Shown here piece by piece: positions 7,543 through 14,148 of a stretch of 14,148 nt of DNA; position 1 is the stretch's first letter, and each line of letters opens with the position of its first letter. The notes under the pieces are model-generated. The model ran no database searches and was not told where the DNA came from. It was given only the letters and a program-made list of their open reading frames with translations. The stretch is from Odoribacteraceae bacterium. Its GTDB lineage: Bacteria > Bacteroidota > Bacteroidia > Bacteroidales > Marinifilaceae. The stretch is from the NCBI GenBank assembly GCA_031259905.1, contig JAIRKS010000104.1:1-14148 (forward strand). The letters are read 5' to 3'. The position numbers and the translations under genes are program-made.

Positions 7543-9144
7543 ATGCAAAAACAATTACTGTTAGGCGTCGAGGCCGTCGCGCGCGGCGCTATCGACGCGG
7601 GCATCTCCGGCGTGTACGCCTACCCGGGGACACCGTCCACGGAGATCACGGAATATATACAAGAATCAAGAGTAGCTATCGCGAGGGGCATCCACCGCCA
7701 GTGGTCGGCCAACGAGAAGACCGCGATGGAGAGCGCCCTCGGCATGTCGTACGCCGGCAAACGCGCGCTGGTATGCATGAAACACGTCGGGATGAACGTC
7801 GCCGCCGACTGTTTCATGAACGCCGCCGTCACGGGCATCAACGGCGGGATGGTGGTGGTGGCCGCCGACGATCCCTCGATGCACTCCTCGCAGAACGAGC
7901 AGGACTCGCGCGTGTACGGCAAGTTCGCGCTCGTGCCCGTCCTCGAACCCGCCGACCAGCAGGAGGCGTACGACATGACGCGCCACGCGTTTGACCTCTC
8001 CGAGCAATGGGGACTGCCCGTGCTGCTGCGCGTCACCACGCGCATGGCGCACTCGCGGGCCGGCGTCACGACCGCGCCGCCCAACGACGAGAACGCGCTG
8101 CACTACCCGGAAGACCGCCGGCAATTCGTGCTGCTGCCCGTGAACGCGCGCGAGCGGTATCGCTCCCTGCTCGGCAAGCAACCGGACATCGCGAGGGAGT
8201 CCGACGCGTCGCCCTGCAACCGGTACACCGACGGCGAGGATCGCTCGCTGGGCATCGTCGCCTGCGGCATCGCGTACAACTACCTCATGGAGGTCTTCGA
8301 CGGACGCCCGCCGCACCCCGTCGTGAAGGTGAGCCGCTACCCGCTGCCGCGGAAGATGATCGAGCGGCTGGCCGCGGAGTGCGACCGTCTCCTCGTCCTC
8401 GAGGAGGGATACCCCGTCGTCGAGGAGCTGCTCAGGGGCTACCTCGCGAAAGAGCCGGTGGCGGGAAGGCTCGACGGGACCCTGCCGCGCGACGGGGAGC
8501 TGGACGCCGACCGGGTGGCCGCCGCTCTCGGCATACCGCGGCGCGCGACGACGATGGACGTGCCGGGGATCGTCGTGGCGCGCCCGCCGGCGTTGTGCGC
8601 CGGGTGTAGCCACCGCGACGTCTACCGGGCGTTGAACGAGGTGATGACGGCGTACCCCGGCGGGCGCGTCTTCTCCGACATCGGTTGCTACACCCTCGGC
8701 GCGCTCCCCCCCTTCCAGTCCATCGACACGACCGTCGACATGGGCGCGTCCATCACGATGGCCAAGGGCGCGGCCGACGCCGGCCTCTCGCCGGCCGTGT
8801 GCGTGATCGGCGACTCGACGTTCGCGCACTCCGGCATGACCGGCCTGCTGGATTGCGTGACGGAAGGCACGCCGGTGACGATCATCATATCCGACAACGA
8901 GTCCGTCTCCATGACCGGCGGGCAGGACTCCGCGGCTGCCGGTCGCGTCGAGGCCATCTGCCGCGGCATCGGCGTCGAGGAGGCGCACCTCCGCGTGCTG
9001 CACCCCGTCCCGCGCAACCACGACGAGCTGTGCCGCGTCATCCGCGACGAGATCGAGTACCCCGGCGTCTCCGTCATCGTCCCCCGGCGACCGTGCATCC
9101 AGAAGGCAAGTCGCGACAAGAAGAAACAACAACGAACTCCTTAA
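7543..9144 (+). CDS. iorA: Indolepyruvate ferredoxin oxidoreductase, alpha subunit
   Basis: The TPP-binding subunit of 533 residues. With IorB it decarboxylates aryl-pyruvates (indolepyruvate, phenylpyruvate, 4-hydroxyphenylpyruvate) oxidatively to aryl-acetyl-CoA and reduces ferredoxin; it may run in the reductive direction in anaerobes. Domains in order are an N-terminal pyrimidine-binding region with YPGTPSTEI (27-35) and MKHVGMNVAAD (79-89), a middle transketolase-C-like region (about 230-330), PALCAGCSHR (349-358), and the TPP diphosphate-binding region with GDSTFAHSGM (423-432) and SDNESVSMTGGQ (450-461). Archaeal and many bacterial IorA proteins run to about 600-640 residues and end in a ferredoxin domain with two 4Fe-4S clusters. 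This one stops just after PRRPCIQ in a lysine-rich tail, so that domain is absent. There is no frameshift sign: the stop is followed by a 12-bp gap and then iorB. The ATG follows an AT-rich leader with no Shine-Dalgarno site. Confidence 0.93.
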   Translation: MQKQLLLGVEAVARGAIDAGISGVYAYPGTPSTEITEYIQESRVAIARGIHRQWSANEKTAMESALGMSYAGKRALVCMKHVGMNVAADCFMNAAVTGINGGMVVVAADDPSMHSSQNEQDSRVYGKFALVPVLEPADQQEAYDMTRHAFDLSEQWGLPVLLRVTTRMAHSRAGVTTAPPNDENALHYPEDRRQFVLLPVNARERYRSLLGKQPDIARESDASPCNRYTDGEDRSLGIVACGIAYNYLMEVFDGRPPHPVVKVSRYPLPRKMIERLAAECDRLLVLEEGYPVVEELLRGYLAKEPVAGRLDGTLPRDGELDADRVAAALGIPRRATTMDVPGIVVARPPALCAGCSHRDVYRALNEVMTAYPGGRVFSDIGCYTLGALPPFQSIDTTVDMGASITMAKGAADAGLSPAVCVIGDSTFAHSGMTGLLDCVTEGTPVTIIISDNESVSMTGGQDSAAAGRVEAICRGIGVEEAHLRVLHPVPRNHDELCRVIRDEIEYPGVSVIVPRRPCIQKASRDKKKQQRTP

Positions 9145-9156
9145 TACAAGTACCCA

Positions 9157-9744
9157 ATGAAAACAGACATCATACTCGCCGGCGTGGGAGGACAAGGCAT
9201 CCTCTCCATCGCCGCCGTGCTGGGATCGGCTGCCATCACGAATAACCTCTACATGAAACAAGCCGAAACGCACGGGATGAGCCAGCGGGGCGGCGACGTC
9301 CAGTCGCACGCGCGCCTCTCCGACCGCCCCGTCTACTCCGACCTCATCGCCAGGGGAACGGCAGACATCATCCTCTCCGTCGAGCCGATGGAGGCGCTGC
9401 GATACCTCCCCTACCTGAAGGAGGACGGGTACGTCGTCACGAGTTCCGCGCCGCTCGTCAACGTGCCGGACTATCCGCCGCTCGAGGCGCTGCGGGAGGC
9501 GCTGGAGGCGTTGCCGCGCCGCGTGATCGTGGACGCCGAGGCGCTCGCGCGGGAGGCGGCGGGGAACGCGCGGGCCAGCAACGTGGTGATGCTGGGCGCG
9601 GCGTCGCCGTTTATCGAGATCCCCTTCGAGTACCTCGAGCGGGGCGTGATCGCGATCTTTGAACGCAAGGGCGACGGGGTGACCGACATGAACCTGAAAG
9701 CCCTCCGCGCCGGAAGGCAGTTCGCGCGAGAGCACGCGGGGTAA
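9157..9744 (+). CDS. iorB: Indolepyruvate ferredoxin oxidoreductase, beta subunit
   Basis: The gamma-domain (2-oxoacid:acceptor oxidoreductase catalytic family) partner of IorA, 195 residues, normal length. Recognisable motifs are GVGGQGIL (9-16), the nucleotide/CoA-binding-type loop of this family, and AETHGMSQRGGDVQSH (36-51), the family hallmark in which a substrate 2-oxoacid or CoA is thought to be bound. It starts 12 bp after the iorA stop and is clearly co-transcribed with it; both subunits are needed for activity. It ends directly at a terminator hairpin. In other Bacteroidota I would expect a phenylacetate-CoA ligase gene (paaK) next; none follows here. Confidence 0.93.
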   Translation: MKTDIILAGVGGQGILSIAAVLGSAAITNNLYMKQAETHGMSQRGGDVQSHARLSDRPVYSDLIARGTADIILSVEPMEALRYLPYLKEDGYVVTSSAPLVNVPDYPPLEALREALEALPRRVIVDAEALAREAAGNARASNVVMLGAASPFIEIPFEYLERGVIAIFERKGDGVTDMNLKALRAGRQFAREHAG

Positions 9745-9784
9745 TCCCCGTTTCGACGCGCCGCGGCAGGGAAGCGGGGGTTTT
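9743..9784 (+). terminator. Intrinsic terminator after iorAB
   Basis: CCCCGTTTC (9746-9754) pairs with GAAGCGGGG (9771-9779) over 9 bp with one T-G wobble and a 16-base loop, followed by GTTTTATT. The last iorB stop bases can extend the stem. The T-rich end runs straight into the promoter-like sequence of the next gene. Confidence 0.65.
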
Positions 9785-9797
9785 ATTCCTATTTTCG
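9781..9797 (+). promoter_or_regulatory. Probable promoter of the ABC exporter pair
   Basis: TTTTATTCC (9781-9789) is followed by TATTTTCG (9790-9797), one mismatch from TAnnTTTG, 23 bp before the ATG at 9821. The layout (T-rich run, then the box) is the same as at 13323-13339. Confidence 0.45.
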
Positions 9798-9820
9798 CGA
9801 CACGATCAACGCTCGGAACG

Positions 9821-11533
9821 ATGAATATATACAGGAAGATTCTCGGAAAGTACAGGCGCGACTTGCTGATCGGCCCCCTGCTGGTGCTCGTCGGGGTCGT
9901 CTGCGAGACCGTGCAACCGCGCTTCATGGCCACGATCATCGACGAGGGGATCATGCCGCGCGACCTCGCCGTCGTCTCCCGCGCCGGGCAACAGATGATC
10001 CTCCTCTCGCTCGTCGGCCTCGCCGCCAGCATCGCCAACATCTTCCTCTCCGCGCGCGTCTCCACCCGTGCCGGCGCCGACCTGAGGCGGGAACTCTTCC
10101 ACGCGACCCTGCAGCTGCCCCTCTCCGACATCGACCGGTTTACCCCCGCGTCGCTCGTCACGCGGCTGACGAACGACGTCACGCGGCTGCAACACGTGGT
10201 TATGATGTCCACGCGCCTGCTGGCCCGCTCGCCGTTGCTCTTCCTGCTGGCGCTCTTCTTCATCGTGAACATCGACGCGGGGCTGTCGCTGCTGCTGCTG
10301 GGAATCATCCTGCCGGTGGCGGCGGGGTTCGCCTGGTGGATCAGCAAGAAGGGCGCGGCGTACTCCCGCGAGGTGCAGCGCGACGTCGATCGCCTGGGCG
10401 CGACGGTACGGGAAAACCTGCTTAACTTTCGCGTCGTCAAGGCGTCGGGCATGGAAGCGGGCGAGACCGCCAAGTTTACCGCCCGCAACGAGGCGCTGCG
10501 CGACATCCTCACGAGAACCGGAAACCTCTTCGTGCTCTTCTTCCCCGTCATCCAGATCGCCGCTAACCTTACCCTCCTCGCCATCCTCTGGGCGGGAGGA
10601 ATAAAAGTCGTCGGCGGGGAGATCAAGATCGGCGAGCTGGTCTCGTTCATCAACTACCTCTCGCAGGTACTCGTCGCGCTGATGATGCTCTCGATGATCG
10701 TGACGAACATCTCCCGCGCGGCCGCCTCGTCGGGACGCGTGCTGGAAGTGCTGGACGCTGCCGGACGCGTGCCCCCGCCGCCCGACGGGCAACGGCAAGT
10801 CGCCCGCGGGGAGATCTCCCTGCGCGACGTCCGCTTCCGCTTCCCCGGCGCGCACGACGACGCGCTGCGCGGGATCAACCTCCGCGTCTCGCCGGGCGAG
10901 ACCGTCGCCGTCGTGGGGCACACGGGCGCGGGGAAAAGCGTGATGGTGCAACTGCTGCCGCGGCTGCGGGACGCCACCGCCGGCGAGGTGCTCGTCGACG
11001 GGATAAACGTCAGGGAGTATCGCGCGGGGACGCTGCGCGCCCGCGTCAGGATCGTGCTGCAGGACGACGAGCTGTTCTCCGGCACGATCCGCGAGAACTT
11101 GCTGTGGGGGAATCCCGACGCCACGCCCGGCGAGATCGACGACGCCGCGCGCGACGCGTGTATCCGCGACTTCATCGCCTCGCTCCCCCTCGGCCTGGAT
11201 ACTCCCGTCGCGCGCGGCGGGGCGAACCTCTCCGGGGGACAGAAGCAACGGCTGTGTATCGCGCGGGCCTTGTTGTCACGGCCCGCCGTGCTGATCCTCG
11301 ACGACAGTACCAGCGCCGTTGACGCCGCCACGGAGAGGATGATCCTCGAACGCCTGCGCGGGCGGCAGCTGTCGCTGCTCCTCGTCACGAGACGACCGCG
11401 CGTGATGCACGCCGCCGACCGCGTGATCGTGCTCGACGACGGGAGGATCATCGACGACGCGCCGCCACGCGTCCTCCTGGAACGGTCGGCGATCTACCGG
11501 GAGATCTATAACGCGAAACCCGAAGGAGCATGA
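9821..11533 (+). CDS. ABC exporter half-transporter, degenerate ATP-site subunit
   Basis: A 570-residue half-transporter with six predicted membrane helices (about 13-33, 57-77, 135-150, 152-172, 236-257, 274-295) and then a nucleotide-binding domain from about 330. Motifs are Walker A GHTGAGKS (366-373), Q-loop Q414, a canonical signature LSGGQ (470-474), and Walker B LILDD. Aspartate 495 sits where the catalytic glutamate should be. The H-loop histidine is replaced by arginine (R524 in VTRRPR). The sequence LDDSTSAVD (493-501) is the form seen in the degenerate subunit of heterodimeric exporters such as TM287/TM288 and BmrCD. It probably pairs with the next gene to export a drug, lipid or other amphiphile at the inner membrane; the substrate is not readable. 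The ATG is 77 bp after iorB, behind its own promoter-like site. Confidence 0.93.
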   Translation: MNIYRKILGKYRRDLLIGPLLVLVGVVCETVQPRFMATIIDEGIMPRDLAVVSRAGQQMILLSLVGLAASIANIFLSARVSTRAGADLRRELFHATLQLPLSDIDRFTPASLVTRLTNDVTRLQHVVMMSTRLLARSPLLFLLALFFIVNIDAGLSLLLLGIILPVAAGFAWWISKKGAAYSREVQRDVDRLGATVRENLLNFRVVKASGMEAGETAKFTARNEALRDILTRTGNLFVLFFPVIQIAANLTLLAILWAGGIKVVGGEIKIGELVSFINYLSQVLVALMMLSMIVTNISRAAASSGRVLEVLDAAGRVPPPPDGQRQVARGEISLRDVRFRFPGAHDDALRGINLRVSPGETVAVVGHTGAGKSVMVQLLPRLRDATAGEVLVDGINVREYRAGTLRARVRIVLQDDELFSGTIRENLLWGNPDATPGEIDDAARDACIRDFIASLPLGLDTPVARGGANLSGGQKQRLCIARALLSRPAVLILDDSTSAVDAATERMILERLRGRQLSLLLVTRRPRVMHAADRVIVLDDGRIIDDAPPRVLLERSAIYREIYNAKPEGA

Positions 11534-13293
11534 CGACGCGCGACGACGAGAGACCATTACACGGGAGGCGCGCCGTCCGGCGGCTCTTCTCTTATTTCCG
11601 CGGCGACCACCTGGCGCTCGTCGTCGCCGGCGCGCTGCTCCTCGCCGGGGTGCTCGCCCTCCTGCTCGCCTCCTACATGCTGCGCCCCATCATCAACGAT
11701 TATATCCTGCCGGGCGACACGACGGGGCTTGCCCGCGCGCTGGTGCTCCCCGGCGCGCTGTACCTCGCCGCCGCCGTCGCCACGTACTTCCAGTATCGCC
11801 TCCTGAACCGCGTCGGGCAACGCGTCGTGACGCGCCTGCGGGCGGACCTCTTCCGGCACGTGGAGCGCCTGCCCGTCGGGTACGTCGAGGCGCGCCCGCA
11901 CGGCGACCTGGCAAGCCGTTTTATCAACGACATCGACCAGCTGGGCATCGCCCTGACGGATAGCCTGACGGATATCCTCTCCGCCGCCCTGTCGCTGACC
12001 GGCGCCGTCGTCATGATGTTGTACATTAACCCGACGCTGGCCGTGGTCGCGCTCGTCACCATCCCCCTGATGGCGCTCGCCACGCGCTTCATCGCCCGCC
12101 GCGCCCGCACGTATTCCCGCGTGCAACAAACCGACGTGGGCGCGCTCGACGGGATCGCCGAGGAGATGATCAGCGGGATCAAGGCCATCAAGGTCTTCGG
12201 GAGGGAACGCGAGGTGGAGACAGCCTTCGGGCGAGAAAACAAGCGGCTCGAGGAGAGCGCCGGGCGGGCGCAGTTCTACGCCGGGCTGATGATGCCCGTG
12301 GTGCAGAACCTGAACACGATCAACTTCGTCCTCATCACGATCGCCGGCGCGCTGCTCTCCATCTACCGGGGCTTCGACGTCGGCGGCCTGGCCGTCTTCC
12401 TGCAGTACGCGCGACAGTCCGGGCGTCCCGTGAACGAGCTGGCCACTCTTTATAATAGCATCCAGTCCGCCATCGCCGGGGCCGAACGCGTCTTCCAGGT
12501 GATCGACGCGCCGGGAGAGGAGGAGGACGCGCCGGGAGCCGTCGCCCTCGATAACCCGCGCGGGGAGGTGACGATGACGGACGTGCACTTCGAGTACGAG
12601 CCGGGGAAACCGGTGCTCAAGGGCGTTTCCTTCCGCGTCTCCCCCGGCGAACGCGTCGCGCTGGTCGGCGAGACGGGCGCCGGGAAGAGCACCATACTCG
12701 GCCTCATCCCCCGCTTCCGCGACGCCTCCGCCGGAGAGATCACCATCGACGGGATTCCGCTCCGACGCGTCACGCGGGAGAGTCTCCGACGCGCCGTGGC
12801 GATCGTCCTCCAGGATACCCGCCTCTTTACCGGCACGGTACGCGAGAATATCCGCGCCGGACGGGGCAACGCGACCGACGAGGAGGTGGAGGCCGCCGCG
12901 CGTCTCGCCGCCGCACACGCGTTTATCTCCCGGCTGCCCGACGGCTACGACACGCTCCTCGAAAACAACGGCGCGCGGCTTAGCCAGGGACAACGACAGT
13001 TGATTAACATCGCCCGCGCGGCCGTCGCCAACCCCGCGGTGTTGCTCCTCGACGAGGCCACGAGTAACGTCGATGTCCGCGGCGAGGCGCTCGTGCAGGA
13101 GGGACTTGACCGCGTGACGAGGGGACGCGCGATCCTCGTCATCGCGCACCGCCTCTCGACGATCGCTACCGCCGACAGGATTCTCGTCATAGAGGACGGG
13201 CGCATCGTCGAGCAGGGCACGCACGAGGAACTCGTCGCCCGCCGCGGGAAGTATCACGCGCTGTACCGGGAGCAGTTCCTGCACGAGGGGTAG
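11530..13293 (+). CDS. ABC exporter half-transporter, catalytic ATP-site subunit
   Basis: A 587-residue partner with membrane helices from about 28 to 300 and a nucleotide-binding domain from about 345. It has Walker A GETGAGKST (380-388), Q-loop Q428, Walker B VLLLDE with catalytic glutamate E509, LDEATSNVD, and H-loop histidine H540 in IAHRLST. Its signature motif is altered to LSQGQ (484-488), as in TM288-type subunits. In such heterodimers the working site combines this subunit's Walker A, Walker B and H-loop with the intact LSGGQ of the other subunit. The start ATG overlaps the previous stop (ATGA, 11530-11533), so translation is coupled and equal amounts of the two are expected. AAGGAG precedes the ATG by a single base, too close for a standard Shine-Dalgarno site. 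Confidence 0.94.
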   Translation: MTTRDDERPLHGRRAVRRLFSYFRGDHLALVVAGALLLAGVLALLLASYMLRPIINDYILPGDTTGLARALVLPGALYLAAAVATYFQYRLLNRVGQRVVTRLRADLFRHVERLPVGYVEARPHGDLASRFINDIDQLGIALTDSLTDILSAALSLTGAVVMMLYINPTLAVVALVTIPLMALATRFIARRARTYSRVQQTDVGALDGIAEEMISGIKAIKVFGREREVETAFGRENKRLEESAGRAQFYAGLMMPVVQNLNTINFVLITIAGALLSIYRGFDVGGLAVFLQYARQSGRPVNELATLYNSIQSAIAGAERVFQVIDAPGEEEDAPGAVALDNPRGEVTMTDVHFEYEPGKPVLKGVSFRVSPGERVALVGETGAGKSTILGLIPRFRDASAGEITIDGIPLRRVTRESLRRAVAIVLQDTRLFTGTVRENIRAGRGNATDEEVEAAARLAAAHAFISRLPDGYDTLLENNGARLSQGQRQLINIARAAVANPAVLLLDEATSNVDVRGEALVQEGLDRVTRGRAILVIAHRLSTIATADRILVIEDGRIVEQGTHEELVARRGKYHALYREQFLHEG

Positions 13294-13322
13294 CTCTTCA
13301 CCCGCGCGCTCCCCGGTGTCTC

Positions 13323-13339
13323 TTTTTTTCCTACTTTTG
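13323..13339 (+). promoter_or_regulatory. Bacteroidota-type promoter of the AI-2E family gene
   Basis: A run of seven T (13323-13329) is followed by TACTTTTG (13332-13339), an exact TAnnTTTG, 17 bp before the ATG at 13357. No clear -33 TTTG is seen 19 bp upstream. A weak CACC/GGTG hairpin (about 13299-13318) in front of the T-run might end the ABC transcript, but its stem is only 4 bp. Confidence 0.55.
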
Positions 13340-13356
13340 AGCAAAATTCCAACGTT

Positions 13357-14148
13357 ATGAAAGAACCGGGTAAGTATATTATAGGTGTGGTAGCACTGGT
13401 GGCGGTCGCCTCCCTGTGCTGGTACTTCTCGTCGATCATCGCCTACATTCTCGTGGCGGTAGTGATCTCGTTCCTCGGCCGCCCGATCCACGAGCTGCTG
13501 GAGCGCGTCTCGTTCCGCGGCTACCGTCTGCCTGCCGGGGCACGTGCCGGCATCACGCTGGTGTGCCTGTGGACGGTCTTCGTGCTCTTCTTCGTCACGG
13601 TGATCCCGCTGGTCTCCTCCGAGTTCAAGGTGCTCGGCAGTATCAACATCTCGACCGTGATCACGCGGCTGGAAGGCCCGCTCGATGACCTCGGCAGCTG
13701 GCTGTCGGGGTTCGGGTTCACCGACCCGGTGCACGAGATAAAGCAGCTCGTGGGGGAGTCGATGGAGGCGTTGCTGGACATGTCCGCGATCAGGGAGACG
13801 TTCGCGTCGCTGGCGGGGACGGTGGGGGGGATCGTTATCTTCCTGTTCGCGGTCACGTTCATCTCGTTCTTCTTCCTGAAAGACGGCCAGCTGTTCCCGC
13901 GGATGCTGCTCTCGATAGTGCCGGCGCGCCACGAGGAGGGAACGCGTAACGCGGTCGACTCGATCCGCCGGTTGCTGGTGCGCTACTTCGTCGGGATCTT
14001 CCTCGAGGTGGTCATCGTGATGACGCTAAACATCGCAGGACTATCCATCGCGGGGATCGGGTTCAGTCACGCCGTGTTGATCGGCCTAGTCTCCGGGATA
14101 CTGAACGTGATCCCGTACATCGGCCCGATCATCGGCGTGATCTTCGGG
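13357..14148 (+). CDS. AI-2E family transporter (PF01594), 3' end beyond the window
   Basis: The first 264 codons of an integral membrane protein, with no stop before the right edge; family members are usually about 340-380 residues. The N-terminus MKEPGKYIIG leads into two hydrophobic segments (about 7-25 and 27-40). Others follow at about 65-86, 153-173, 210-230 and 238-263. The soluble stretch between about 87 and 150 is typical of the family, and NVIPYIGPIIG (250-260) is its most recognisable motif. Members have been linked to autoinducer-2 export (TqsA) and to Na+(Li+)/H+ antiport or general efflux, so the name does not prove AI-2 transport. It has its own promoter-like box and is 63 bp downstream of the ABC pair. 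Confidence 0.9.
   Translation, partial: MKEPGKYIIGVVALVAVASLCWYFSSIIAYILVAVVISFLGRPIHELLERVSFRGYRLPAGARAGITLVCLWTVFVLFFVTVIPLVSSEFKVLGSINISTVITRLEGPLDDLGSWLSGFGFTDPVHEIKQLVGESMEALLDMSAIRETFASLAGTVGGIVIFLFAVTFISFFFLKDGQLFPRMLLSIVPARHEEGTRNAVDSIRRLLVRYFVGIFLEVVIVMTLNIAGLSIAGIGFSHAVLIGLVSGILNVIPYIGPIIGVIFG

Noticed and set aside
7666..10653. Open frame of 995 codons on the minus strand opposite iorAB and the first ABC gene
   Set aside because: It spans three recognisable genes and two intergenic regions on the other strand, and its product is Arg/Asp/Val/His-rich without motifs. It is a shadow.
11557..13932. Open frame of 791 codons on the minus strand opposite the second ABC gene and the AI-2E gene
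   Set aside because: It crosses a clear promoter and gene boundary on the other strand and encodes Asp/Glu/Arg-rich sequence. It is a shadow.

Overview
This window comes from a GC-rich bacterium, most likely a high-GC member of the Bacteroidota (Bacteroidales). The grounds are -7 promoter boxes of the Bacteroidota type TAnnTTTG in AT-rich gaps (exact at 5821-5828 on the minus strand and 13332-13339 on the plus strand), start codons preceded by A-rich leaders rather than consistent Shine-Dalgarno sites, a roughly 1480-residue Bacteroidota-style TamB, and an IorA that ends before the ferredoxin domain. I cannot place the genus.

Layout. On the minus strand at the left are rocD (ornithine aminotransferase) and, upstream of it, tamB, the inner-membrane partner of an outer-membrane translocation/assembly module. 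A 57-bp divergent promoter region separates tamB from a plus-strand D-2-hydroxyacid dehydrogenase, which ends at an intrinsic terminator. A 744-bp gap follows. It holds an array of about nine 43-bp tandem repeats and then a short AT-rich stretch with a 24-codon aromatic-rich ORF. Next come iorA and iorB (indolepyruvate/arylpyruvate:ferredoxin oxidoreductase), closed by a hairpin terminator. After that are two half-size ABC exporters overlapping by 4 bp, and the first 264 codons of an AI-2E family transporter, which runs off the right edge.

Function. IorAB converts aryl-2-oxoacids to aryl-acetyl-CoA. The upstream dehydrogenase belongs to a family that reduces 2-oxoacids, and RocD is an aminotransferase, so three of the seven genes handle amino- or 2-oxoacids, although they are not one operon. 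The two ABC subunits carry complementary motif defects that predict a heterodimer with one catalytic and one degenerate ATP site.

The most unusual element is the 43-bp repeat array (6949 to about 7320). It is noncoding by period. Each of its five best-conserved units carries TAnnATTG, one base away from the Bacteroidota -7 box, on the strand and side that lead into iorAB. I saw no CRISPR array, tRNA, rRNA, insertion sequence or phage gene. The long antisense reading frames opposite most genes are GC-rich shadows.
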